Part shown: positions 11,229-22,120 of the stretch, piece after piece
Layout: each line of letters begins with the position of its first letter
Position numbering within the stretch: the first letter of the stretch is position 1
DNA from: Amaurobius ferox
Taxonomy: Eukaryota; Arthropoda; Arachnida; Araneae; Amaurobiidae
Length of the DNA stretch: 64,000 nt
Direction: 5' to 3'
NCBI GenBank assembly: GCA_951213105.1
Contig: OX578144.1
Location: forward strand, 80,125,301 to 80,189,300
The notes under the pieces: model-generated
Told to the model about the DNA's origin: nothing
Seen by the model: only the letters and a program-made list of their open reading frames with translations
Database searches by the model: none
Translations under genes and position numbers: made by a program

Positions 11229-13021
11229 TCTATATAAATAAAACTGAAAATCTGTCTGTCTGTCTGTCTGTTTGTCCCATCATCACGGGAGAACGGCTGA
11301 ACCGAATTTGATGAAATATTGTGGGTAGCCTAGAAATAGCCCCACTTAAATTTTGTACAAGTTTCGAGTTTCTAAGACCAGGGGTTGTCGAGAAATTAAT
11401 GAAAAACGGAAATTTTTCCTAGGAGTTCTACTCTCCAACTCCGTGGTTTATCCAAACGGAAAGGATGAAAATCGTTTGTTTAAAACGTCAAAATGAAATA
11501 AAACTTTATTTCCGAATTTGGTGCAGGATTTTTGCATTAATTAGTAACTATAGGAAAACATGAATTGTTTGAAACGTGAATTTAAATGGAAAAATCTAAA
11601 TCCATGGTTCATCTTTCACAAGCATTTACTCAACGATGAAAAGTATAAAGAAATCAAAATGGCTATTTAATTTCGCATTTTATGAGGAGGATTCCATCTT
11701 ATATCATGTTGCTCGGCAACGGAATGAAGTTAAATGTGTAGTTAATATTTATTATTATCATTCCTATTTGAATAATAAATAAATGGATGTAAAAATATAT
11801 TTTATAAATGAACGGTTTGATTATTCTTTTAATTAACACTTTACAACAAAGTTGAAAAGTGTTTATGACTTTGTTCATTCTGTCTGTCTGTCTGTCTGTC
11901 TGTCCGTTAGCACGATAACTGCCGTAAAAATGACTTAATCAAAATGAAATTTTAGTATGTTTTTCAGACGGTCTCTAGGACCTATGGGAATATAAATGAA
12001 TAATATCACCCAATTAGTTTTGGATTGAACCTGGGTTGAAAAAATGAAATACATTGAACCCTATGGGACCTAATTTTTCAAACATCTTTTAAGCGGATTT
12101 AAAATTCACAAATTGCTCCGAAAATTTTAGGAAATATTCAAATTATCCCATAAAATATATAAACAAAATTTCAGCAAAATATATTCAGTAGTTTCTTAAA
12201 TAAAAATTAAAATAATAATTACACCTCTTATATGAAACGATCACGTGACCATGATATTAAAAGATCACATAGCTCCCACTTCAAAATGATATATGGCATC
12301 CATCTTGTTTCAAAATCGTAATTTTTTAAGTTCTTTTTAATTCATATTGAGTGTTGTATCCGTCCTAAAACTACTTTATTTTTGCTTAAATTCTGTGCAT
12401 CTACATACTGAAACAACGCAAATACAATATATTTGAGTTTAAATGATTATCCAAATTTGAATATTTCTACAACGAAGCCTATTTCTCACTTATGTAAAAT
12501 GTAAACAGCAGAATATATAGAATGAGTTGTATTAGAATTGCTGTATTTCTTTACCACAAAATAATTTAGCCCATGGAGTCTGCATGGCTGATATGAATGA
12601 AACATTAATTGATTTTATAAAGAGAAGGACGATTTTTTTCGATGAAGTTTTAAGCATAGAGTTTAATTACTTGTAGCTCCATGGTCTTAAGTTTTTAAGT
12701 ACTTAAGTTTTTTAGTACTTTGTACGAGTAATCTTCTACAAATACACTGGTATATCTTCTAATCTACGAGAATATAAGTTGTACAGGTATATTGGCATAT
12801 GTTTTGATATATATTGGCATATATTGGAATCAATTACGACCTTCTGGTATAAAGAGTACGGGGATTATTGATATTTTCAATTTATTACGTTATCTCTTTT
12901 ATCTTGGCAAATATTTTTGACATTCATATTCTAATACGGGTAATCTTCTACTAACACACTGGCATATTTTCTAATTTGCGACAATATAAGTAGTACGGGG
13001 TTGCATATATTGATTCAATTC
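11229..13021 (+). mobile_element. Second Heli-1 copy, broken up by nested elements
   Basis: Starts TCTATATAAATAAAACTG with (TCTG)n and GAGAACGGCTGAACCGAATT, as in the 9.64-kb copy. The match is interrupted near 11,846 by another element and resumes at about 12,720 with TGTACGAGTAATCTTCTAC, continuing to GATTCAATTCC at about 13,018, where a further insertion begins. The 3' CTAG end is not found directly downstream, so this copy is incomplete. Confidence 0.65.
11847..12717 (+). mobile_element. Heli-2 element nested in Heli-1
   Basis: Opens with a short palindrome (ACACTTT-ACAAC ... GTTG-AAAAGTGT), then GACTTTGTTCATTCTG, a (TCTG)n run and TTAGCACGATAACTGCCG. The same order is present at 13,023 and, more decayed, at about 23,365. 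The right limit is placed where the Heli-1 sequence resumes. A palindromic 5' tip is reminiscent of Helentron-type elements, but that assignment is inference. Confidence 0.6.
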
Positions 13022-13022
13022 C

Positions 13023-13400
13023 TTTTTGACACTTTACAACATAGTTGAAAAGTGTTTATGACTTTGTTCATTCTGTTTCTCTGTCCGTTAGCAAGATAAC
13101 TGCCGTAAAAATGACTTTATCAAAATGAAATTTTAGTATGTTTTTCAAACGGTCTGTGGGACCTATGGGAATATAAATAAATAATTTCACCCAATTAGTT
13201 AATTATTGAACCAGGGTTGAAAAAATGAAATACATTGAATCCTGTGGGACCTAATTTTTCAAACATTTTTTAAGCAAATTTAAAATTCAGAAATTGCTTC
13301 GAAAATTTTAGGAAATATTCACTTTATCACATAAAATATATAAAAAAAATTCAGTAAAATATGTTAAGCAGTTTTTTAATTAGAAATTATTTAATATAGG
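13023..13400 (+). mobile_element. Heli-2 element, 3'-truncated copy
   Basis: Repeats the palindromic tip and the TTAGCAAGATAACTGCCG box of the 11.85-kb copy and stays collinear with it to a TTAGAAATTATTTAA stretch, after which similarity ends. No open frame. Confidence 0.6.
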
Positions 13401-13509
13401 GAAAAAAACGAATTAAATTAAATTCTGACTTTTGGGATATCCTCCAGAAAGAAAAAAGAGATATATTATATAATATATATCTTTCCAAGAGTTTGATCAT
13501 CTCAGGGGG

Positions 13510-13640
13510 GACCGTAAAAGCGATGCGCAACGCGACACCTGTTTTCGGAATCTGCGCATGACGTCATCATTGAGTCAAAATTTCTCGATTGCTTGCTGCT
13601 CTTCCCGCCGTTTCGTTGTTTATATTGACCTTAGATTTAC
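13510..13640 (+). promoter_or_regulatory. Candidate promoter upstream of the THAP frame
   Basis: A locally G+C-richer, CpG-containing stretch immediately upstream of the THAP frame. It carries a consensus CRE (TGACGTCA, 13,559-13,566), an AP-1-like TGAGTCA (13,571-13,577), an E2F-like TTCCCGCC (13,602-13,609) and an NRF1-like TGCGCATG just before the CRE. The clustering contrasts with the AT-rich surroundings. No TATA box is obvious. Motif matches are seen; promoter function is inferred. Confidence 0.5.
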
Positions 13641-13727
13641 ATATTGTTTTGCATCGTTTGATTTCTTTTACACATTCAAGTGTAGCTATTTTACTTTTAT
13701 TTAGTACTTTATAATTTCATTAACATC

Positions 13728-14210
13728 ATGCCGAATTGTGCAGTTACTACATGTAAGAACACAAATCGCAACACAAAAGGTATGGGAATTATTTTTCACA
13801 GTTTCCCTAAAGATGAATCTATGCGAAAAAAATTTTACATTAAGTGCCAAAGATTAGATAAAGTGAATTTTTCAAATCCATGTGTATGTTCCGAGCATTT
13901 TGTGGAGGAGGAATATGCTAGAGATTTAAGAGCTGAAATTTTACAATTAGCCCCGTCAAGAAGATTGAACCTCACTGCTGTTCCATCTCAGAAATTGAAT
14001 ACTTCTAGTCCAAGGCCAAGCACTCCAACAAATAATAACTATGATTTTTTAAGTAAAAATTTCGAAGAAAATTGTATTGTAAACACGAAATCGGAAAGAA
14101 GAACGAGATGTGTATCCAGAGAAGTGAGGAAACGTGCTCTTTCTACAATTACTAGCATATCACCCCCCAAAAAAATCTGTTGTAGGCAACACATAACTTT
14201 CCTTATATGA
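13728..14210 (+). CDS. THAP-domain protein, 3' end disrupted by a repeat
   Basis: The 160-residue frame begins with a complete THAP zinc-finger domain, a C2CH DNA-binding module found in transcription factors and P-element-type transposases. Visible ligands are Cys4, Cys9, Cys54 and His57 (C-X4-C-X44-C-X2-H, with the usual VCSEHF context). The conserved Pro is at 27 in FHSFP, and the domain closes with AVPS at 84-87. The usual Trp in the middle appears replaced by aromatic residues near 36-37. A basic, serine-rich tail follows (RRTRC, RKRA, SPPKK). The last ~11 codons lie inside an inserted HT1 repeat, so the native C-terminus is lost. The start ATG follows a promoter-like region and has no in-frame alternative. 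It could be a live host gene, a pseudogene, or the 5' exon of a longer gene; nucleus is the expected location. Confidence 0.75.
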   Translation: MPNCAVTTCKNTNRNTKGMGIIFHSFPKDESMRKKFYIKCQRLDKVNFSNPCVCSEHFVEEEYARDLRAEILQLAPSRRLNLTAVPSQKLNTSSPRPSTPTNNNYDFLSKNFEENCIVNTKSERRTRCVSREVRKRALSTITSISPPKKICCRQHITFLI

Positions 14211-15383
14211 TGTAATGAATTTACTACTTTTACAGCAATAAAATAGGTTTTTCTTATAGTAGATACTAATATTCTTTCCAAGATTTTGAATTTTCGACAA
14301 TTAGTCGTCATTTTCATTGATTTAGCATCATTTTTATCCATTTGGCGAGATTTTCATTAATTTGGCAACATTTCAAAAAGTCGCCAAGTTGGCGACATTC
14401 CGCCAAATTCGTCGCTAAATATCGCCAAGCGTTGTGGACGAAGAAATAAGTTATTCTTACAGCAGATAAATGACTATTGGCGTTCAAATAAAAAGGTATT
14501 ACTCAAAGTATCTTTTTTCATGAATGGAACGAGCTTGATCCACGAGAATGATGTCACCCAATTTATCGCATGGTATTACATATGAAAAGTGAACATGTTT
14601 CTCAATAGGAAATATGTTTTTTTATTTTATATGACTTTTTGATTATTTTTTTGAAAAATGTGCAATATCTCGAGAACGGTTTATGTTAGCGTTCTAAAAT
14701 TTATGTCAATCATTTTCTAATGAAAAATTACATAAGGAATGTCTCTTTGCGTAGCTTTATTAGTGGTTTTGATTTTTTGAGAATATTTTCAAAATTTCAT
14801 TTGAAAATTTAGAGGGGTGCTGAACATTCGATTGCGTATAAAAACAATAAGCTTCCAGTGTTTACGGATTGTGATTTTTGTACCAAATTTGGTTCGAATC
14901 GGTCCATTCGTCCGTCAGTTATCGTCTCTACAGACTCACTGACACACACACAGACATCACTTCAAAAATGTTTGATTCGTGATCAGGGATGCTTGAAACG
15001 TGCTCTTTCGTCGAAAACTCGAATTCGAATTTTCGACCCCGTCACAATACTTTCCTTGGGGCGCGGTAGCCCATTGGTTAGCGCGCTGGAGTTGCACTCG
15101 GTAGGCCGGGTTCGATTCCAGCCACTGCCAAAACTGCCGCCGTGTTCATGCGGAGTACGATCACGTTAAACATGTGGGTCCGAAAGTCCTTCCGAGAGGT
15201 TGGTGGTAGGGGAAGGAGGGTACGGTCCCTGTGGATGCCTCCCCCACTGGGTTCCGGTCTAAATTGGGTGGCACTTCCTGACCGTCCAAACAGTTACCTT
15301 ACACCTTTCTGGTAGGTCGGACGGTCTGGGTTTCAACAACAACAACAATACTTTCCTTATACATTATGTATATAAGAAAAGTA
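14172..15383 (+). repeat. HT1 repeat, copy 2, inserted in the THAP frame
   Basis: The left end reads AAATCTGTTGTAGGCAACAC then ATAACTTTCC, the decayed form of the end seen at 31.19 kb and (inverted) at 6.03 kb. The right end is the TTTCCTTATACA/ATATAAG hairpin. It contains all HT1 landmarks and is split by a SINE at 15,058-15,345. Its left end supplies the final codons and stop of the THAP frame. Confidence 0.8.
15058..15345 (+). mobile_element. Full-length tRNA-derived SINE with target-site duplication
   Basis: A complete 288-bp copy flanked by the 13-bp duplication CAATACTTTCCTT (15,045-15,057 and 15,346-15,358), which fixes the ends of the family. The order is: tRNA-like head with the A-box-like TAGCCCATTGGTTAGCGCGC and the B box GGTTCGATTCC; a non-tRNA body (CGGAGTACGATCACGTTAAA, TCCTTCCGAGAGGTTGGTGG, GGTACGGTCCCTGTGGATGC); a tail (CCGTCCAAACAGTTACC, GGTCGGACGGTCTGGG) ending in (CAA)n. 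Transcription would be by Pol III from the internal boxes; mobilisation needs a LINE partner. Confidence 0.92.
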
Positions 15384-15486
15384 AAAAGAAATACGACAAA
15401 GAAACATCGACTGAATGTGAAGGGACAAGCGGCTACATGTAAATAGAGAAATTTGGTGGTGAATTTCAGAGCCTGAAATTAATAAA
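15384..15486 (+). other. Possible original 3' end of the THAP gene
   Basis: Directly after the HT1 hairpin, one frame reads KKKYDKETSTECEGTSGYM and then a stop at 15,440-15,442, with an AATAAA poly(A) signal at 15,481-15,486, about 40 nt further on. This would fit the displaced end of the THAP gene if the HT1 insertion were removed. The frame is short and the join is not proven. Confidence 0.25.
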
Positions 15487-16100
15487 ATATTTAGTATTGA
15501 AATTCTCATGTTTGATTTTTTTTTAATTGAAGGAAAAGAACAACACTGAAACAATGTAGTAGAGCAATTAATTTTGAGGTTTGGAGGCAATTTTGTTATA
15601 TTTTGAGAAATATTGAAAACTGATTGTTTTTTCAAAAAATCATATATATTTTTTTTTTGGGGGGGGGGGTCCAATTGTTTGTTAGCAAACCTAAGTTTTA
15701 AGGCAATCGTATTTGCCTTTGGCGAATTTATTGGCTCAACCGATGATTAATAATATCGCAACCCTTCGCCACTGATTCGTAGTCTATATTCAATTGATAA
15801 TTTTTGCGGCAATATTGGACTACTAGCAATTTATTTTAAATAAAAGAAGCGATAGGGGCTCAAATAACGGGCTCAATTTTGATGGTGGTGATGAAATTTC
15901 TAATAGAGATTTTAATTTTGTCAAAATATTTTGGAAGGGACGTGTGACAAGAAGTTGGGATATTTAAAATACGCGATTCTTGGGCTTCGCCATTGCGGCT
16001 TGGCTCTGACTTATTCGATGGTGACGTCACAATCAGTAGCCAATGACAGCGAGCGCATCGCTAAAATCAACCTATTTTAGGATATAGTAACCTTGGATCA
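15487..16100. other. Spacer; possible decayed element end
   Basis: No coding frame supported. Contains a G run (15,659-15,669) and, near 16,020, a TGACGTCA-containing stretch whose origin I could not assign. Confidence 0.4.
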
Positions 16101-16917
16101 TCTTCTATATAATAAAAAGCAATGTCTGTGTGTCTGTCTTATACACTATACGTTTCGCGACCGCGCGTCGGAGAGTTACGAAATTTGGCAATCGGAGACC
16201 CTGGGGGGTGGGAAGGGGACACGTGAAAACCGATTTTCAAAATTCTAATTATTTTTTTATTTATTTAATGTTTTATGCGATTTCGACCTTTTTTTGATCT
16301 TTTTGCCCTTTTTTCTCCTCGATCCAGACATCGTAGAAAAAAACAAATCACACCATCGGAAAGAGCAGAGAATTTCGAGTAAAAATATATCAATTTCAAA
16401 TCTCAGAGATAAATTCTAATATTTTTTTATGATTTTAAAGCAAAAGTCACTTTTGACTCAAAAAAACGATTTTTGGTTTTTAAATTCTCGCATAGTAAAA
16501 AGTACTCATAATTTCGACAAATAATTTACATTTTTAGAAAGCTGAAATATCTGGCATTCTTACAAGTCTAATCTGGTCCAGAAATAATGAAAATTGCCTT
16601 CAGGATCGCAATTTTAAAGACGTCATGATTTGAAATTTCTCGGCGTTCCGTTCGTTTCTCCCCCGCTGAAGCAGGGAAGGTGGTGGGTGGGGACGTCAAG
16701 GTGGAGGTGACGTCACGGTTCTGTATATGCATAGCGATGCTTTGCTCTATATAAATTATTATATTTATATTTTAAATGATGGGACGATCTGGATTTTTTA
16801 AATGTATATTTTAACTTTTGGATATTTTAAATGGATATTTTAATTTTATGGATATTTTAAATGATGGAACAATGAAACAATGGAATGAGGATGATGGAAT
16901 TAAGCATATGGTCATTT

Positions 16918-19438
16918 TAAATTGCAAATTAGCGCGCGGGAAGTTAGCGGTAGGCCCGGGTTCGATACCCGCCACTGCCAAAACTGCCGCCGTGTTTACG
17001 TGGAATACGATCACGTTAAATATGTGGGTCCGTAAGTCCTTCCGAGAGGTTGGTGGTAGGGGAAGGAGGATACGGCCCCTGTGGATGCCTCCCCCACTGG
17101 GTTCCCGTCTAAATTGGGTGAATATGTAGAAAGTTATGGAGATTGTCGCGGAGGGCGCGGCAGCCCAGTGGTTAGCGCGCGGGAATTGCACTCAGTAGGC
17201 CCGGGTTCGATTCCCGCCACTGCCAAAACTTACGCCACGTTCACGCAGAGTACGATCACGTTAAACATGTGGGTTCGTGAGTCCTTCCGAGAGGTTGGTG
17301 GTAGGGGAAGGAGGGTACGGTCTAAATTGGGTGAATAAAAAGAGAGTTATGGAGATTGTCGCGGAGGGCGAAGTAGCCCAGTGGTTAGCGCGCGGGAATT
17401 GCACGCGGTAGGCCCGGGTTCGATTTCCGCCACTGACATGGAGTACGATCACGTTAAACATATGGGTCCGTATGTTTTTCCGAGAGGTTGGTGGTAGGGG
17501 AAGGAGGGTACGTTCCCTGTGGATGCCTCCCCCACTGGGTTCCGGTCTAAATTGGGTGGCACATCCTGTCCGTCCAACCAGTTACCAGGCCCGGGTTCGA
17601 TTCCCAAAATTGCCGCCGTGTTTACGCGGAGTACGAGCACGTTAAACATGTGGGTCCGTGAGTCCTTCCGAGAAGTTGGTGGTAGGGGAAGGAGGATACG
17701 GTCTAAATTGGATGAATAAAAAGAAAGTTATGGAGATTGTCGCGTAGGGCAAAGTAGCCCAATGGTTAGCGCGCGGAAATTGCACTCGGTAGGCCCGGGT
17801 TCGATTCCCAAAATTGCCGCCGTGTTTACGCGGAGTACGATCACGTTAAACATGTGGGTCTGTAAGTACTTCCGAGAGGTTGGTGGTAGGGGAAGAAGGG
17901 TACGGTCCCTGTGGATGCTTCTCCCACTTGGTTCCGGTCTAAATTGGGTGAATAAAAAGAAAGTTATGAAGAATATCGCAGAGGGTGAAGTACCCCAGTG
18001 GTTAGTGCGCGGGATTTGCACTTGGTAGGCCCGGGTTCGATTCCCAAAATTGCCGAATAAAAATAAAGTTATGGAGATTGTCGCGGATGGCACGGTAGCC
18101 CAGTGGTTAGCGCGCGGGAATTTCACTCGGTAGGCCCGGGTTCGATTCCCGCCATTGCCAAAACTGCAGCCGTGTTCACGCGGAGTACGATCACGTTAAA
18201 CGTGTGGGACTGCAAGTCCTTCCGAGAGGTTTGTGGTAGGGGAAGGAGGGTACGGTCTCTTTGGATGCCTCCCCCATTGGGTTCCGGTCTAAATTGTGTG
18301 GCACTTCCTGGCCTTCCAAGCAGTTACCTTACACCTTTCTGGTAGTTACCTTACACCTTTATGGATATTTTAATTTATAGATATTTTAAATGGATATTTT
18401 AATTTTATGGCTATTTTAAATGATAGAACGATGGAACGAGGATGGTGGAATTAAGAGCCTAGCATATGGTCATTATAAATTTAAATTAGCGCGCGAGAAT
18501 TGCACTCGGTAGGCCTGGGTTCGATTCCCGCCACTGATGCGGAGTACGATCACCTTAAACATATGGGTCGATAATTCCTTCCGAGAGGTTGGTGGCAGGG
18601 AAAGGAGGGTACGGTCTCTGTGGATGCCTCCCCCACTGGGTCCTGGTCCAAATTGGGTGAATAAAAAGAAAGTTATGGAGATTGTCGCGGAGGGCGCGGT
18701 AGCCCAGTGGTTAGCGTGCGGGAATTTCACTCGGTAGGCCCGGGTTCGATTCCCCCCACTGACAAAACTGCTGCCGTGTTCACGCGGAGTACGATCACGT
18801 TAAACATGTCGGTCCGTAAGTCCTTCCGAGAGGTTGGTGGTAGAGGAAGGAGGGTACGGACCCTGTGGATGACTTTCCCACTGTGTTCCGGTCTAAATTG
18901 GGTGAATAAAAAGAAGGTTATGGAGATTGTCGCGGAGGGCGCGGTAGCCCAGTGGTTGGCGCGCGGGAATTGCACTCGGTAGGCTCGGGTTCGATTGCCG
19001 CCACTGCCAAAACTGCTGCCATTTTCACGCGGAGTACGATCACGTTAAACATGTGGATCCGTAAGTCCTTCCGAGAGGTTGTTGGTAGAGGAAGGAGGGT
19101 ACGGACCCTGTGGATGCCTCCCCTACTGGGTTCCGGTTTAAATTGGGTGAATAAAAAGAAGGTTATGGAGATTGTCGCGGAGGGCGCGGTAGAACAGTGG
19201 TTAGCGCGCGGGATTTGCACTAGGTAGGTCCGGGTTCGATTCCCGCCATTGCCAAAACTGCTGCCATTTTCACGCGGAGTACGATCACGTTAAACATGCG
19301 GGACCGTAAGTCCTTCCGAGAGGTTGGTGGTAGGGGAAGGAGGGTACTGTCCCTGTGGATGCCTCCCCCACTGAGTTCCTGTCTAAATTGGGTGGCACTT
19401 CCTGGCCCTCCAAACAGTTACCTTACACTTTACTGGTA
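16918..19438 (+). repeat. SINE tandem array 1
   Basis: About ten complete or partial SINE units in direct orientation. They are joined not by (CAA)n tails but by the linker GAATAAAAAGAAAGTTATGG running straight into the next tRNA-like head (GCGGAGGGCGCGGTAGCCCA). Only the units near 17,560, 18,300 and 19,400 keep part of the normal tail (GGCACTTCCTGGCC). Several units lack the middle of the body. The open frames on both strands (repeating RSTITLNMWVRKSFREVGG or its antisense) are translations of this repeat, not genes. Confidence 0.88.
17795..18343 (+). repeat. Segment duplicated at 21,571-22,119
   Basis: About 550 bp of SINE array 1 is almost identical to a segment of array 2 at an offset of 3,776 bp, including shared private changes (CCAAAATTGCCG, TGAAGTACCCCAGTGG, AACGTGTGGGACTGCAAG). 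This shows the two arrays exchanged or duplicated sequence recently. The right limits differ: this copy returns to the AT linker, the other enters the 3' end module. Confidence 0.85.
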
Positions 19439-19527
19439 GGTCGCGCCAGCGAGTGTGCCACGGTTAGAATTTGCCACGGTCAGAATTTTCAAGGGTAGCG
19501 AACAGGCTGGTCGCCAAAGGCGGCTAG
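19439..19527 (+). mobile_element. Helitron-like 3' terminus with hairpin-CTAG
   Basis: The stretch begins GGTCGCGCCAGCGAG, carries CACGGTCAGAATTTTCAAGG and GTAGCGAACAGGCTGG, and ends CGCCAAAGGCGGCTAG followed by T. The CGCC/GGCG stem immediately before CTAG is the classical Helitron 3' signal. A near-identical terminus lies at 22,121-22,193. Confidence 0.7.
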
Positions 19528-20502
19528 TAAATAATAAAAGGCAATGTCTGTGTGTGTGTGTGTGTGTGTGTCTGTCTGTCTTATACACTATACGTTTCGC
19601 GACCGCGCGTCGGAGAGCTACGAAATTTGGCAATCGGAGACCCGGGGGGGGGAGGGAAGGGGACACGTGAAAACCGATTTTCAAAATTCTAATTATTTTT
19701 TTATTTATTTAATGTTTTATCCGATTTCGACCTTTTTTTGCCCTTTTTGCCCTTTTTTCTCCACGATCCAGACGTCGTCGAAAAAAACAACTCACACCAT
19801 CGGAAAGAGCAGACAATTGCGAGTAAAAATATATCAATTTCAAATCTCCATTTCGATTTCTAATATTTTTTAAAGATTTTAAAACAAAAGTCACTTTTGG
19901 CTCAAAAAAACGATTTTTGGTTTTTAAATTCTCGCATAGTAAAAAGTACTCATAATTTCGACTACTAATTTACATTTTTAGAAAGCTGAAATATCTGGCA
20001 TTCTTACAAGTCTAATCTGGTCCAGAAATAATGAAAATTGCCTTCAGGATCGCAATTTTAAAGACGTCATGATTTTAAATTTCTCGGCGTTCCGTTCTTT
20101 TCTCCCCCGCTGAAGCAGGGAAGGTGGTGGGTGGGGACGTCAAGGTGGAGGTGACGTCACGGTTCTGTATATGCATAGCGATGGGTGGGACAATAAGAAA
20201 CCGAATTAGTTTTTACTTTCCGTTTCCCGCGCTTCCGATTTTAAATGAAATAAGAGCTTAACATATGCACTGTAGAAATTATTATATTTATATTTTAAAT
20301 GATGGAACGATATGGATTTTTTAAATGGATATTTTAATTTTATGGATATTTTAAATGATGGAACGATGGATATTTTAATTTTATGGATATTTTAAATGAT
20401 GGAACGATGGATATTTAAATTTTATGGATATTTTAAATGATGGAACAATGGAATGAGGATGATGGAATTAAGAGCTTAGAGAGCATATGGTCATTTTAAA
20501 TT

Positions 20503-22120
20503 GTAAATTAGCGCGCGGGAAGTTAGCGGTAGGCCCGGGTACGATTCCCGCCACTGCCAAAACTGCCGAAGTGTTCACGCGGAATACGATCACGTTAAAC
20601 ATGTGGGCCCGTAAGTCCTTCCGAGAGGTTGGTGGTAGGGGAAGGAGGGTACGGTCCCTGTGGATGCCTCCTTCACAGGGTTCCCGAAAGCCCAGACCAT
20701 CCGGCTCGTCCTAGGACTTAGAGCAGCATAGCGAATGGTCGGGAAGATTTTGGTAAGCGGAGGTTCACAGGGTTCCCGTCTAAATTGGGTGAATATAAAG
20801 AAAGTTGCGGAGGGCGAGGCAGCCCAGTGGTTAGCGCTCAGGAATTGCACTCGGTAGGCCCGGGTTCGATTCCCGCCACTTCCAAAACTGCCGCCGTGTT
20901 CACGCGGAGTACGATCACGATAAACATGTGGGTCCGGAAGTCCTTCCGAGAGGTTGGTGGTAGGGGAAGGAGGCTACGGTCCCTGTGGATGCCTCCCTCA
21001 CAGGGTTCCCGTCTAAATTGGGTGAATATAAAGAAAGTTGCGGAGGGCGAGGCAGCCCAGTGGTTAGCGCTCAGGAATTGCACTCGGTAGGCCCGGGTTC
21101 GATTCCCGCCACTTCCAAAACTGCCGCCGTGTTCACGCGGAGTACGATCACGATAAACATGTGGGTCCGGAAGTCCTTCCGAGAGGTTGCTGGTAGGGGA
21201 AGGAGGGTACGGTCCCTGTGGATGCCTCCCTCACAGGGTTCCCGTCTAAATTGGGTGAATATAAAGAAAGTTGCGGAGGGCGAGGCAGCCCAGTGGTTAG
21301 CGCTCAGGAATTGCACTCGGTAGGCCCGGGTTCGATTCCCGCCACTTCCAAAACTGCCGCCGTGTTCACGCGGAGTACGATCACGATAAACATGTGGGTC
21401 CGGAAGTCCTTCCGAGAGGTTGGTGGTAGGGGAAGGAGGGTACGGTCCCTGTGGATGCCTCTCCCACTGGGTTCCGTTCTAAATTGGGTAAATAAAAAGA
21501 ATGTTATGGAGATAGTCGTTGGGGGCGAAGAAGCCCAGTGGTTAGCGCGCAGGAATTGCACTCAGTAGGCCCGGGTTCGATTCCCAAAATTGCCGCCGTG
21601 TTTACGCGGAGTACGATCACGTTAAACATGTGGGTCTGTAAGTCCTTCCGAGAGGTTGGTGGTAGGGGAAGAAGGGTACGGTCCCTGTGGATGCTTCTCC
21701 CACTTGGTTCCGGTCTAAATTGGGTGAATAAAAAGAAAGTTATGAAGAATATCGCGGAGGGTGAAGTACCCCAGTGGTTAGTGCGCGGGATTTGCACTTG
21801 GTAGGCCCGGGTTCGATTCCCAAAATTGCCGAATAAAAATAAAGTTATGGAGATTGTCGCGGATGGCACGGTAGCCCAGTGGTTAGCGCGCGGGAATTTC
21901 ACTCGGTAGGCCCGGGTTCGATTCCCGCCATTGCCAAAACTGCAGCCGTGTTCACGCGGAGTACGATCACGTTAAACGTGTGGGACTGCAAGTCCTTCCG
22001 AGAGGTTTGTGGTAGGGGAAGGAGGGTACGGTCTCTTTGGATGCCTCCCCCATTGGGTTCCGGTCTAAATTGTGTGGCACTTCCTGGCCTTCCAAGCAGT
22101 TACCTTACACCTTTCTGGTA
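20503..22120 (+). repeat. SINE tandem array 2 with a perfect 233-bp period
   Basis: Direct SINE units joined by GAATATAAAGAAAGTTGCGG, whose occurrences at 20,791, 21,024 and 21,257 are exactly 233 bp apart in almost identical units. This indicates recent local amplification by unequal exchange or replication slippage, not independent insertions. The last part repeats the segment at 17,795-18,343. Antisense and sense open frames here are repeat-derived. Confidence 0.9.
20687..20763 (-). mobile_element. 77-bp LINE 3'-end stub with 15-bp target duplication
   Basis: The insertion splits a SINE unit and is flanked by TTCACAGGGTTCCCG at 20,672-20,686 and 20,764-20,778; neighbouring units show the uninterrupted site. 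On the minus strand it contains CTTCCCGACC, AAGTCCTAGGACGAG and GGATGGTCTGGGCTTTC, the same order as the LINE 3' end near 38,535-38,620. It is an extremely 5'-truncated retrotransposon copy. Confidence 0.8.

Larger units (their letters stand above)
16101..19527 (+). mobile_element. Composite Helitron-like element 1 carrying a SINE multimer
   Basis: The 5' module (about 16,101-16,739) starts A|TC with CTATATAATAAAA, a TGTCTGTGTG run and GTCGGAGAGTTACGAAATTT. It is followed by an AT minisatellite (ATGGATATTTTAAT words, 16,750-16,890), a truncated SINE head, tandem SINE units (16,918-19,438) and a 3' end (19,439-19,527) that closes with the hairpin CGCC-AAA-GGCG directly before GCTAG. The same order of modules recurs immediately downstream and the 5' module recurs at 39.70 kb. 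Helitrons are known to carry captured sequence and tandem repeats; assignment here rests on the ends only, as no Rep/helicase is present. Confidence 0.65.
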
